58,327 nt of DNA, taken from Candidatus Aquivivens invisus (GTDB lineage: Bacteria; Omnitrophota; Gorgyraeia; Aquiviventales; Aquiviventaceae). Where the stretch lies: NCBI GenBank assembly GCA_001804415.1, contig MHGA01000046.1, positions 1-58,327 of the forward strand, read 5' to 3'. Made by a program: the position numbers and the translations under genes. Positions 36,253 to 46,414 of this stretch are shown piece after piece (the first letter of the stretch is position 1; each line of letters starts with the position of its first letter). The notes under the pieces were generated by a model. That model saw nothing but the letters and a program-made list of their open reading frames with translations, did not search any database and had not been told where the DNA came from.

Positions 36253-38286
36253 ATGAGCCCGCTTGAAGCGCCTCTGCACCCGTTTGCCTACGATCCGTTT
36301 CAACAGCGGGCGGTGGAGGTGATCGACCGCGACACCTCGCTGTTCGTCGCCGCGCCGACCGGAGCCGGCAAGACCGTCATCGCCGACTACGTCATCGAGC
36401 GCGCCCTGCGTCACCATCAACGGGTCATCTATACCGCGCCGGTCAAGGCCCTGAGCAACCAGAAGTTCCGCGATTTCAGCGCGCGCCACGGCGAGGACGT
36501 CGGGATCATGACGGGTGATGTGACCCTGAACCCCAACGCTCCCCTGGTGATCATGACGACGGAAATCTATCGCAACGCCCTGCTGGAACACGCCACCCAC
36601 TTGCCCCGCTGCGCGTGGGTCATCTTCGACGAGGTCCACTACCTCGATGACCCGGAGCGCGGCACGGTGTGGGAAGAAGCGATCCTCTTTACGCCCTCCC
36701 ACATTAACCTCCTGGCGCTGAGTGCTACCATCCCCAATGTGGAGGAGCTGGCGACCTGGATCCGGCAGGTCCATCACCGGCCGGTCGAAGTGATCACCGA
36801 GGCGAAGCGGCCGGTTCCACTGCACGTCCTGTTTCAATGCCAGAATCGCCTCATCGAAAGCTACAACGCCCTCAAGCACGAGGGGTACCACAACCGGGAG
36901 GACTGGGGCCGCCTCCCGACGCCCCCACCCATCCGGTTCTCCAGAGGGCGGAGAGGCTTCCGCCATCGCCGGCAGGCGCCGCGGTCTCGTCGCTCGTGGG
37001 ACGCGCAGGAGTCGGTTCATCCGAATCGTCTCGATCATCTGATCCAACATCTCAAAGACACCGACCGGCTTCCCTGCATCTTCTTTACGTTCGGGCGCCG
37101 CCGCACCGAAGAGCTTGCCTGGGAGGCCTCGCGGCTGCCGCTGATCGCGCCGGAGGAGTCGACGTCCCTGCGCCGGATGTTCCGCGAGCTGTGCGAGCGC
37201 TACCAACTCACGCACGACCCGACGGCGCAGGCGATGAGCCAACTGATCGACCGAGGGGTCGCCTACCACCATGCGGGGATGCTGCCCACGGTCAAAGAGG
37301 TGGTGGAACGCTGTTTCGTCAGCCGGCTGATCAAGTTCATCGTCACGACGGAAACGTTCGCGCTCGGCATCAACATGCCGGCGCGCAGTGTGGTCATCGA
37401 CAGCCTGAAGAAACGGATCAACGGGCGGATGGATCTCATCCGCTCCCGCCAGTTCCTCCAGATGGCGGGCCGGGCCGGACGCCGCGGGATGGATGAGGCA
37501 GGATTCGCCTACCTGCGGGTGCAGCCGACGATGGTCACCTACCACGACGTCATGCGGGTGATCCGCAGTCAGCCGGAAGTGGTCCAGAGCCGATGGAACA
37601 CCGCCTACGCCACCCTGCTGAATCTCTACCGGCGGCACGGGCGCGGGCTGTTGTCGATCTTCCTTCAGACCTTCTACGCCTTCCAGACTTCCGGCCGACG
37701 GCGCGAGGAGGGCCAAGCGCTCATGGAACGCAAGCTGGATGTCTTGGCACATCTGGGGTACCTCGGTCCTGAGGGACTGACGCCTCGAGGGGAGTTCGCC
37801 TCCTGGTTGTATGGCTATGAATTGCTGTTGACCGAGCTGCATGAGCAACGCCATCTCGAACAGCTCGACCCGCCCTCCCTCGCCGTGTTGATGACGGCGG
37901 TGGTCTACGAGCCCCGCCCGGGTCTGCGGGCGCCGAAGCCCACCGCGATCAGCCGTCGGCTCGAAGGACTCTGCGAAGAGCCCCTGGGCCGTCTCCATCG
38001 GGTGGAACGGCAGTTTCAGATCCGCCCGCTCTCCAAATCGCCCGCGTTTTCACTCGCGCCGGCGGTGGAAGCGTGGTTTCACGGCTCGGCCTTCACGAAG
38101 CTGAACCGCCTGTGCGACGTGGACGAGGGGGAGATCGTGCGGTATTTCCGGATGGCGATTCAACTGTTGCGCCAACTCGCCCAAGCCCCGGCCGCCGCAG
38201 AGGGTGTGCGGCACAAGGCCGAGGTGGCGTGGTCGCGCCTCAATCGGGATGTCGTGGATGCGGAACAGCAGCTGCGCATGGGCTAG
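36253..38286 (+). CDS. Ski2/Mtr4-like DExH-box helicase
   Basis: APTGAGKTVIADY, DEVHYLDD, LSATIPN, TETFALGINMPARSVV, QMAGRAGRRGMD. Confidence 0.93.
   Translation: MSPLEAPLHPFAYDPFQQRAVEVIDRDTSLFVAAPTGAGKTVIADYVIERALRHHQRVIYTAPVKALSNQKFRDFSARHGEDVGIMTGDVTLNPNAPLVIMTTEIYRNALLEHATHLPRCAWVIFDEVHYLDDPERGTVWEEAILFTPSHINLLALSATIPNVEELATWIRQVHHRPVEVITEAKRPVPLHVLFQCQNRLIESYNALKHEGYHNREDWGRLPTPPPIRFSRGRRGFRHRRQAPRSRRSWDAQESVHPNRLDHLIQHLKDTDRLPCIFFTFGRRRTEELAWEASRLPLIAPEESTSLRRMFRELCERYQLTHDPTAQAMSQLIDRGVAYHHAGMLPTVKEVVERCFVSRLIKFIVTTETFALGINMPARSVVIDSLKKRINGRMDLIRSRQFLQMAGRAGRRGMDEAGFAYLRVQPTMVTYHDVMRVIRSQPEVVQSRWNTAYATLLNLYRRHGRGLLSIFLQTFYAFQTSGRRREEGQALMERKLDVLAHLGYLGPEGLTPRGEFASWLYGYELLLTELHEQRHLEQLDPPSLAVLMTAVVYEPRPGLRAPKPTAISRRLEGLCEEPLGRLHRVERQFQIRPLSKSPAFSLAPAVEAWFHGSAFTKLNRLCDVDEGEIVRYFRMAIQLLRQLAQAPAAAEGVRHKAEVAWSRLNRDVVDAEQQLRMG
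36947..36964. repeat. palindrome GGCGGA-GAGGCT-TCCGCC inside the helicase CDS
   Basis: same TCCGCC/GGCGGA arms as the 2180-2221 hairpins; encodes part of RGRRGFRHRR. Confidence 0.7.
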
Positions 38287-38301
38287 CCACAGGAAAAACG
38301 G

Positions 38302-38329
38302 GACAAGCGACAAGCGACAAGCGACAAGC
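38302..38329. repeat. (GACAAGC)x4 perfect heptamer array
   Basis: four identical copies, 16 nt after the helicase stop. Confidence 0.95.
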
Positions 38330-38360
38330 AGAAAAAGCAGACAGCAAAGACCACGGCTCC

Positions 38361-39341
38361 ATGTTCAACGCGCCAACGCGCCAACCTGAGAACCCGCCGA
38401 CCCGCGCACCCCGGCACCCAGGCACACTTTTACTTGTCACTTGTCACTTGTCACTTGTCGCTGTCATGGGGTGCGCCGCCCCGCAGTACGCGATCCGTCC
38501 CACGCCGGTGCCGGAGGAGTCGGCGTGGGCCGTGGAGTTGGAACGGACGATCAGCGCTCAGCAGGCCCAAGCGCTGGAACGGCAGGACGCGCGCCTGCTT
38601 GGATCCGGCGAACGGCTCTGGGGATTCGACGTCCATCGCGTCCTGATGCGCTTAAGCCGCGTGACCGAGCGCCCTGGGTTGCCGTACCACGTGTTCCTGC
38701 TGCAGGACCCTGACCCCAACGCCATTTCCTTGGCGGACGGGCGAGTGTACGTGACGAGCGGCATGCTGGATTACCTCTCCTCACGGGGCAGCCGCGAGGA
38801 GGAGCTCGCGGCCGTCCTCTCCCACGAGCTGGCGCATACGGTCGCGCAACATCTCGTCAAACGGTATCGCCAGCTGCAGCAGCAGCAACTGCTGCTGGCC
38901 GTGGTGGGGGCTGGCACCGCGATCGCCTCGCAACAGGCCGGCGCGTCACTCGGCTCGCTGGCGAACGACGCGGCATCGCTGATCGCCTCGGTCGCCAACA
39001 GCGCCTACAGCCAGGACCAAGAACTGGAGGCGGATCAGCTCGGCGTGCGGTACATGGCGCGGGCCGGCTACGATCCCCGCACGACGATTGCCCTCCTGCG
39101 GGATTTCGTGCGTTTCGCGCCCGGCGGGATCTTTCTCAGCACGCACCCCGGCTCGGAGCGCCGGGCCCAGGATCTGGAACGGTTTCTCGCCGAGGCCGCA
39201 CCGGTCACGTCGGCCGCGCCGGCTCCTGCCTCCGTCGAGCAGCAGCGCCAACGTCTCAAAGCCGCCCAGCAGTCCTATCCGGTCGGCTCGCTCAGCTGGA
39301 AGAATCTCCAGCGACAGTTGGACGCGCTGGGGTCGCCGTAA
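38361..39341 (+). CDS. M48-family metalloprotease lipoprotein
   Basis: lipobox AVMGC; VLSHELAHTVAQHLVKRY; QDQELEADQLGVRYMARAGYDP. Confidence 0.9.
   Translation: MFNAPTRQPENPPTRAPRHPGTLLLVTCHLSLVAVMGCAAPQYAIRPTPVPEESAWAVELERTISAQQAQALERQDARLLGSGERLWGFDVHRVLMRLSRVTERPGLPYHVFLLQDPDPNAISLADGRVYVTSGMLDYLSSRGSREEELAAVLSHELAHTVAQHLVKRYRQLQQQQLLLAVVGAGTAIASQQAGASLGSLANDAASLIASVANSAYSQDQELEADQLGVRYMARAGYDPRTTIALLRDFVRFAPGGIFLSTHPGSERRAQDLERFLAEAAPVTSAAPAPASVEQQRQRLKAAQQSYPVGSLSWKNLQRQLDALGSP
38362..38461. repeat. octamer-then-heptamer array forming the entire signal-peptide coding region
   Basis: TGTTCAAC GCGCCAAC GCGCCAAC CTGAGAAC CCGCCGAC CCGCGCAC CCCGGCAC CCAGGCAC ACTTTTAC then TTGTCAC TTGTCAC TTGTCAC TTGTCGC. 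Confidence 0.9.
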
Positions 39342-40395
39342 CGAAGGCGCGGAGGGAGGACGCCGTCGGGTCGAGCAGCCCTCCTTCGGTGATGAAGCGG
39401 GTCACGAACGGCGCGGGGGTGAGATCAAAGGCGGGGTTCTTGGCTGGAGAGGCCTCCGGGGTGATGCGCACTCGTTCCAGCCGTCCCTGAGGCGTGAGGC
39501 CCGTCACCCAGGTCACCTCATCGGCCGAGCGCTCCTCGATGGGAATCTTCGATCCCTCCGGAATGGACAGATCAAACGTGGAGCGAGGGGCGGCGACGTA
39601 GAACGGCACCCCGTGGTGTTTGGCCAGCAGGGCGAGCGTGTAGGTGCCGATCTTGTTGACCACATCCCCGTTCGCGGCAATCCGGTCCGCTCCCACGATC
39701 ACGCCATCCACCTGGCCGCGCTGGAACAGGGAGCCGGCCGCCGTATCCGCGATGACGGTGTGGTCAATGCCTTCCTGGGCGAGCTCCCACGCGGTCAATT
39801 TCGCGCCTTGCGAGCGGGGGCGAGTCTCATTCACGTAGACGAACACGGCCCGTCCCGCTCGATGCGCGTGATAGATGGGGGCCAACGCGCTGCCCCAGTC
39901 GACGAACGCCAGCCACCCGGCGTTGCAGTGCGTCATGAGGCGCGCCCCATCGCGCAAGAGCGCCGAGCCCACGCGCCCGATCGTCTCCCCCGCTTTCGCA
40001 TTCTCATCCGCGAGCTGCTCGGCCACCCGCACCGCGTCGCGACGAGCCGTGGCAGGAGTACCCGCCTGTTGAATCGCTCGGAGCACGTGGTCCACGGCGT
40101 AGAACAGATCATGGGCGGTCGGACGGGTTGCACGAATCAGTGAGGCAGCTTCCTCGACGTAGGACAGCAAGGCGTCCTGGGGAGCTTCCAACGCCGCTTG
40201 AGCCATCGCATACCCCGCAGCGCCACCGATGGCGCCGGCCCCGCGCACCAGCATCGTCTGAATCGCCCGGGCGGTGTCGCGATGGGTTTGGCAGTCCGCG
40301 ATCGCAAAGGCGTGCGGCAATCGATGCTGGTCGATCAGCTTGACCGTCGAGCCCTCAAGCCACACCGTCCTGTATTCCTTCCCGTTGACGCGCAT
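39292..40395 (-). CDS. mtnA: S-methyl-5-thioribose-1-phosphate isomerase
   Basis: VRGAGAIGGAAGYAMA, LMTHCNAGWLAF, GVIVGADRIAANGDVVNKIGTYTLALLA. Confidence 0.93.
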   Translation of the reverse strand: MRVNGKEYRTVWLEGSTVKLIDQHRLPHAFAIADCQTHRDTARAIQTMLVRGAGAIGGAAGYAMAQAALEAPQDALLSYVEEAASLIRATRPTAHDLFYAVDHVLRAIQQAGTPATARRDAVRVAEQLADENAKAGETIGRVGSALLRDGARLMTHCNAGWLAFVDWGSALAPIYHAHRAGRAVFVYVNETRPRSQGAKLTAWELAQEGIDHTVIADTAAGSLFQRGQVDGVIVGADRIAANGDVVNKIGTYTLALLAKHHGVPFYVAAPRSTFDLSIPEGSKIPIEERSADEVTWVTGLTPQGRLERVRITPEASPAKNPAFDLTPAPFVTRFITEGGLLDPTASSLRAFVTATPARPTVAGDSSS

Positions 40396-40406
40396 GATCC
40401 CGTTAG

Positions 40407-40478
40407 CAGACAGCACACAGCACACAGCAGACAGCAGACAGAATTCGTCTCTGTGTGCTGTGTGCTAACTGCTGTGTG
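40407..40478. repeat. two complementary heptamer arrays (inverted)
   Basis: CAGACAG CACACAG CACACAG CAGACAG CAGACAG (40407-40441) versus CTGTGTG CTGTGTG CTAACTG CTGTGTG (40451-40478). Confidence 0.92.
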
Positions 40479-40479
40479 C

Positions 40480-42054
40480 TCATTCAAGGGGAATCCCGTG
40501 CCGCGTGGTATTCTCGCAAATCGTCTTGGGCACCACAAGCTGCAACAGATAATCCGGCCCGCCCGCCTTGGTCCCAAGACCGGAGAGCTTCGCGCCGCCG
40601 AAGGGCTGGCGGCCGACGAGGGAGCCGGTGATGGGACGATTCAGATACAGGTTCCCGACCTGGAAGGAATCGATCGCCTCCTTGAGATGCGACGGCGACC
40701 TGGAGTAGACGCCGCCGGTCAACCCGTACGCCGTGTCGTTGGCTAACGCGAGACCCTCCGAGAAGCTGCGAACCCGAAACAGGCAGACCACCGGGCCGAA
40801 CAATTCTTCCTGAGCCAAGGGGCTGCGCGGATCGACCTCGGCACACAGCGCGGGGCCGCAAAAAAATCCCTCCGCGGGCAGGCGCTCAGGAGGAGAGCGA
40901 TACAGGCACGTGGAGGAGGCGGCGGCCTCGGCAACGGCCGTCGTCACGCGCGTTTTGGCATCGGCGTCGATGAGGGGGCCGAGATCGCAGCGTGGCTCAA
41001 TCGGGTCGCACACCCGCAGGCCCGCCACGGCCGGGATGAGCCGTTCCACGAGCCGATCGTAGAGGGCCGCGTGCACGATGAGGCGCGAGGCGGCCGAGCA
41101 TTTTTGCCCCTGATAGCCGAACGCCGAGATGAGGACGCCGTGGATGGCCTCGTCCAGATCGGCGTCTTCATCGACGACGATCGCGTTCTTGCCTCCCATC
41201 TCCACGACCGCATGCTTGACGAAGCGCTGCGCGGCGGATGGATTGCCCACCGTCCGGAGAATCGACAGGCCCACCGCTTTCGAGCCGGTGAACATCACCA
41301 GCGCGACCCGAGGGTCCTCCACGAGGGCGCGGCCGGTTTCCTCGCCGAGGCCCGGTAGATACTGAAGGACATCCTCCGGCACGCCGGCTTCGTGCAGGAG
41401 GCGCACGAAGAAAGACGCGAGGATCGGCGACTGCTCGGCCGGTTTCACGATCACGACGTTGCCGGCCGCCAGGGCGGATGAGGCCATGCCGGCGAGGATC
41501 CCGACGGGAAAATTCCACGGGGCGATCACCGCGCACACCCCTCGCGGCACATAGCCGTAGCGATTGGACTCGCCGGGCTGCTGGATGACGGCTTTGCCTT
41601 GGGCCAGCTCCAAGGCCCCGGCACGGTAGTAGTCGAGGAAGTCGATCGCCTCCACCACATCCGCATCGGCCTCCCGCCAGGGCTTGCCAACCTCCAGGAC
41701 TGCCAGCGCCGCAAACCACGCGCGCTGCTGCCGCAGCCGCGCCGCGGCGGATTGCAGGAGCTCCGCTCGGGTCTCCACCGGCGTGCGGGCCCAGCGAGCC
41801 TGCGCCCGCAGGGCGCAGGCGATGGCCCGATCCACCTCCTCAGAACGAGCCAGCGCCGCCTGCCCCACGATGTGCGACGGATGGGCGGGGTTCACCGACG
41901 GCAGCCACCGGCCGGTGACCACCGGCTGCCCGCCGATCACGCATGGCGCCTTCCATCCGCACTCGCGGCGGACCTGCTCGAGGGTGCTTGCAAACCGGGT
42001 GCGCTGCGAGGAGTCTGAAAAATCTGCGAGGGGCTCGTTCTGAAATGCGGTCAT
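40480..42054 (-). CDS. L-glutamate gamma-semialdehyde (P5C) dehydrogenase
   Basis: APWNFPVGILAGMASSALAAGN, FTGSKAVGLSILR, VEMGGKNAIVVD, FGYQGQKCSAASRLIV, EELFGPV. Confidence 0.93.
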   Translation of the reverse strand: MTAFQNEPLADFSDSSQRTRFASTLEQVRRECGWKAPCVIGGQPVVTGRWLPSVNPAHPSHIVGQAALARSEEVDRAIACALRAQARWARTPVETRAELLQSAAARLRQQRAWFAALAVLEVGKPWREADADVVEAIDFLDYYRAGALELAQGKAVIQQPGESNRYGYVPRGVCAVIAPWNFPVGILAGMASSALAAGNVVIVKPAEQSPILASFFVRLLHEAGVPEDVLQYLPGLGEETGRALVEDPRVALVMFTGSKAVGLSILRTVGNPSAAQRFVKHAVVEMGGKNAIVVDEDADLDEAIHGVLISAFGYQGQKCSAASRLIVHAALYDRLVERLIPAVAGLRVCDPIEPRCDLGPLIDADAKTRVTTAVAEAAASSTCLYRSPPERLPAEGFFCGPALCAEVDPRSPLAQEELFGPVVCLFRVRSFSEGLALANDTAYGLTGGVYSRSPSHLKEAIDSFQVGNLYLNRPITGSLVGRQPFGGAKLSGLGTKAGGPDYLLQLVVPKTICENTTRHGIPLE

Positions 42055-43370
42055 TCCAAGTCTTGACGCAGGAACGATTCGTTGGCCGTGTTCTCCAAGA
42101 TCCGCCGCACCAGGTACGCCATGCCGGGGATCAGCTCTCCCAGCGGGGCGTAGACACGGACGGGGAAACCGAGTTGGCGGATCGCCCCTTGGATCGCATC
42201 GCCCATGCCGTAGAGCAGCTGATACTCCACTGCGTCCTTCGATGAGCCCAGCGACTCCGCCACCGCCATCGCATGGGCGATCGACCGGATGTTATGAGAG
42301 CCGAGCTCGGGACGCACGAGCTCACGGTGCGAGAGCATCTGCTCGGTCAACCGCTCAAAGGCTTCATCGGTCTGCCGCTTGTTGTGATAGACCGGCAGGA
42401 GCCAGCCCCGTTGTTTCGCATAGGCCACTTCGGAATCCCAATACGCCCCTTTGACCAAGCGCACCGACAGGCGCCGTCCGTGATCCCGCAGCCAGGACAG
42501 CAGCTCCCCGAACACCTGCGGCGTATCCCGCAGGTACGCCTGCAGGACGATGCCTAACTGCAGCCGTTCCCCAAGGCCCGGCTCCACGAGCAGCCGCCTG
42601 GCGAGCTCGAGCGTCAGATCCCGAAGCCGGTACTGCTCCATGTCCAGGGTGATGGCCACGTCATGGTCCACCGCGTCCCTCGCGATGACGCGCAGACGTC
42701 TCAGCGCATCCGCCACACTCTCCTCGAAACTCACCGGATCGAAGTGGGCCGACAGGCTGGAGGGCTTGATGGACAGATGCACCAGGGGCCGATCCCCGAC
42801 GGCGTCCGGCGCATGGAGCCGCCGGCAGGCGGTGCTCAATTCGCTGATGAGGGTCGTATACCTCCGCACCGAGGTGTTGGCTTCGTCGTCGCTCGTGACC
42901 TGTTCTCCCAACACGTCGAAGCTGACCAGCACGCCTCGATCCGCCATCCGATGAATCAGGCCGAGGGCATCGTGGAGGTGGGAGCCGGCGATGAATTGCC
43001 GTGCCACCTGCTCGACGATATGGCGGACCACCGCCGAGACGGCTGGGGCCGTCAAGAGTCCTGGACGGGACAACGACACGCCGAGCCGGAAGGCCGCCGG
43101 CAATCGCAGATGATGGAGCGGGAAGTAGTCGTGGAGGTGGCGCGCCACCGCCTGCGGGGTGGTGAGGCTGGGCAGGCAGTCGATGAACCGAAGGACGCCG
43201 GCCTTCAGCTGCGCATCCGAGAGCGACCACGCGAGGACGCGCTTGGTCCACCGATTGAGCGTCGTGAGGTGGTGGTGCTCCCGACGCGCCCTCTCGAGCA
43301 GCTCCCGAGCGATCTCCTGCGTCCGGTCTTCCACTGCAAGCCCTGGCGGGGCCAGGGGTGCGTAACTCAT
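42051..43370 (-). CDS. proline dehydrogenase (monofunctional)
   Basis: VHLSIKPSSLSAHFDP, DVAITLDMEQYRLRDLTLEL, RLVKGAYWDSEVAYAKQRG, LGSHNIRSIAHAMA, YQLLYGMGDAI. Confidence 0.92.
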   Translation of the reverse strand: MSYAPLAPPGLAVEDRTQEIARELLERARREHHHLTTLNRWTKRVLAWSLSDAQLKAGVLRFIDCLPSLTTPQAVARHLHDYFPLHHLRLPAAFRLGVSLSRPGLLTAPAVSAVVRHIVEQVARQFIAGSHLHDALGLIHRMADRGVLVSFDVLGEQVTSDDEANTSVRRYTTLISELSTACRRLHAPDAVGDRPLVHLSIKPSSLSAHFDPVSFEESVADALRRLRVIARDAVDHDVAITLDMEQYRLRDLTLELARRLLVEPGLGERLQLGIVLQAYLRDTPQVFGELLSWLRDHGRRLSVRLVKGAYWDSEVAYAKQRGWLLPVYHNKRQTDEAFERLTEQMLSHRELVRPELGSHNIRSIAHAMAVAESLGSSKDAVEYQLLYGMGDAIQGAIRQLGFPVRVYAPLGELIPGMAYLVRRILENTANESFLRQDLE

Positions 43371-43373
43371 CCC

Positions 43374-43472
43374 CCCACCTGCCTACCCCGCCATTTGGCG
43401 GGGCGAAAATTCGGGTGTGGAGAACGCAGCGATATTTTCGCGGCTCGCCTTCGGCGAGCCCAGGGAGGTGGG
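43374..43472. repeat. nested cruciform-like palindromic element between divergent genes
   Basis: outer CCCACCT/AGGTGGG; CCCCGCC-ATTT-GGCGGGG; CGAAAAT/ATTTTCG; GGCTCGCC-TTC-GGCGAGCC. Confidence 0.8.
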
Positions 43473-43519
43473 AGGATCATACCTATGATGATATACTACG
43501 TGGAGTGCCGGAGGGAAGG

Positions 43520-44737
<1,218 letters not shown>

Positions 44738-44760
44738 CCGCGCGTATGCGCCGCAGTCCC

Positions 44761-44788
44761 TTGCCCCTTGCCCCTTGCCCCTTGCCCC
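44761..44788. repeat. (TTGCCCC)x4 perfect heptamer array
   Basis: four identical units, 12 nt before the downstream ATG. Confidence 0.95.
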
Positions 44789-44799
44789 CGTCATTCCTT

Positions 44800-45579
44800 A
44801 TGTGTCGTCCCACGCACTACACCATCGCCTATGAGATCAATCCCTGGATGCGCCTCACCAGGCAGACGGTGCAACGGCGCGCCGCGCAACAGTGGGCGCA
44901 GCTCCATCGCCTGTTGACACGGCTGGGAAGCTCGGTGCGCCTGCTGCGACCGGTTGCCGGATGGCCGGATCTCGTCTTTACGGCGAACGCGGGCCTGGTC
45001 GCCGGAGGCACCTTCATCCGCAGCAACTTCCGCTACCCCGAACGCCAGGGCGAGGAGCCGGTCGTCGAGCGGCATTTCCGGGCGCGCGGGTATCGAGTCG
45101 TCACGCTGCCGCGGGGATGCAACTTTGAGGGCGAGGGCGACGCGTTGTGGATCGGTTCGACGTTGCTGCTCGGGTTTCGCTTCCGCTCCGACGCCGCCAC
45201 GCACGAGCGCCTCAGTCGAGTGCTTGAGCGTGAGGTGTTGCCGGTTGAACTCGTGGACAAGCGGTTCTATCACCTCGACACGTGCTTCTGCCCGCTGTCG
45301 ACGACCTCAGCGTTGTGGCACCCGAAGGCGTTCGACCGGTACGGACGGAAGGTGATTGAGCGGACGGTGGCTGAGCCGATCGCCGTCACGGGGTTGGATG
45401 CGCGAAGGTTTTGCTGCAACACGATTGTCGTCGGCCGTCACCTGGTGATGCCACGCGGCGTCTCCCGGCCGCTGCGACATCGCCTGGCCGATGGCGGGTG
45501 GGTGATCCACGAGGTGGACCTGTCGGAGTTTCTCAAGGCCGGCGGGGCCGCGAAGTGCTTGGTGTTACGGTTGGCGTGA
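44800..45579 (+). CDS. arginine dihydrolase-like (ArgZ/AgrE N-terminal-type amidinotransferase/guanidine-modifying fold)
   Basis: PDLVFTANAGLVAGGTFI, GCNFEGEGDALW, HLDTCFCPLS, FCCNTIVVGRHLVMP. Confidence 0.85.
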   Translation: MCRPTHYTIAYEINPWMRLTRQTVQRRAAQQWAQLHRLLTRLGSSVRLLRPVAGWPDLVFTANAGLVAGGTFIRSNFRYPERQGEEPVVERHFRARGYRVVTLPRGCNFEGEGDALWIGSTLLLGFRFRSDAATHERLSRVLEREVLPVELVDKRFYHLDTCFCPLSTTSALWHPKAFDRYGRKVIERTVAEPIAVTGLDARRFCCNTIVVGRHLVMPRGVSRPLRHRLADGGWVIHEVDLSEFLKAGGAAKCLVLRLA

Positions 45580-45912
45580 AGCGAGCAGGTGATCGATTTT
45601 TGCGGCGAGGATGAAATCGTTTTCGGAGAGGCCGCCGATGGCATGGGTCGAGAGCTCGATGGTGAGATGCCGGTAGTGGGTCAGATGCAGATCCGGGTGA
45701 TGGTCGTCGGCCTCGGCGATCGGCGCGATGCGCTGCATGAGGCGGATGGCATCAAGAAAATTCTTGCAGGTGATGGTTTTGCGGATCGCCTTCCCTGCGA
45801 CGAGCTCCCACCCTTGCAGGTCTTCTAGTAACGTCTTGGCCGCAGTCGGCGGCAACGGTTCGGTTCCCCCCTCACACGGCTTACATATCCGGTCGGCTAA
45901 CGGCTCCGTCAT
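45565..45912 (-). CDS. phhB: pterin-4-alpha-carbinolamine dehydratase
   Basis: RKTITCKNFLDAIRLMQRIAPIAEADDHHPDLHLTHYRHLTIELSTHAIGGLSENDFILAAKID. Confidence 0.92.
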   Translation of the reverse strand: MTEPLADRICKPCEGGTEPLPPTAAKTLLEDLQGWELVAGKAIRKTITCKNFLDAIRLMQRIAPIAEADDHHPDLHLTHYRHLTIELSTHAIGGLSENDFILAAKIDHLLASRQP

Positions 45913-46382
45913 GCGGGTCGCCCCAAATCGACGACCAGGTACGGGATCACGGCGTTCGGCAAGGTCAACGTGAACTGCTCGCCTTTTTTCTTCCCCAAGA
46001 GGCTCTTCCCTAACGGGGATTCGATGGAGAGCTTGCCGTTCGGCGGGTCCGCTTCTTCGGACCCGACGAGGACGTATCTGAATTCGTCCTTCGTCTGCAG
46101 GTCCCTCAGGGTCACCGTGATCCCGATCCGCGCTTCATCGCCGGCCACCTCCAACTCATCGATCAGCTGGACTTGCGTGAGCTTCGCATCCAGGTCGGCC
46201 AGCCGCCGGCTGACGTGCTGCAAGCGCTCGCGCGCCGCGTGGTATTCCGCGTTTTCCCGAAGATCGCCGAGCCCGCGTGCCCGCTCGACCTCCTCGAGCA
46301 GCTCACGGCGTTGTCGCTGCAGCGCCTTGAGCTCGTCCTGCAGTTTCTTCAGGCCTTCTTTTGTCAGATACGTGTAGCCCAT
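45909..46382 (-). CDS. greA: GreA/GreB-family transcription elongation factor
   Basis: YLTKEGLKKLQDEL..GDLRENAEYHAARERL; SPLGKSLLGKKKGEQFTLTLP. Confidence 0.93.
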   Translation of the reverse strand: MGYTYLTKEGLKKLQDELKALQRQRRELLEEVERARGLGDLRENAEYHAARERLQHVSRRLADLDAKLTQVQLIDELEVAGDEARIGITVTLRDLQTKDEFRYVLVGSEEADPPNGKLSIESPLGKSLLGKKKGEQFTLTLPNAVIPYLVVDLGRPA

Positions 46383-46414
46383 CGTGTTCCAGCCTACCAG
46401 AGGGGCGCGGGTTG

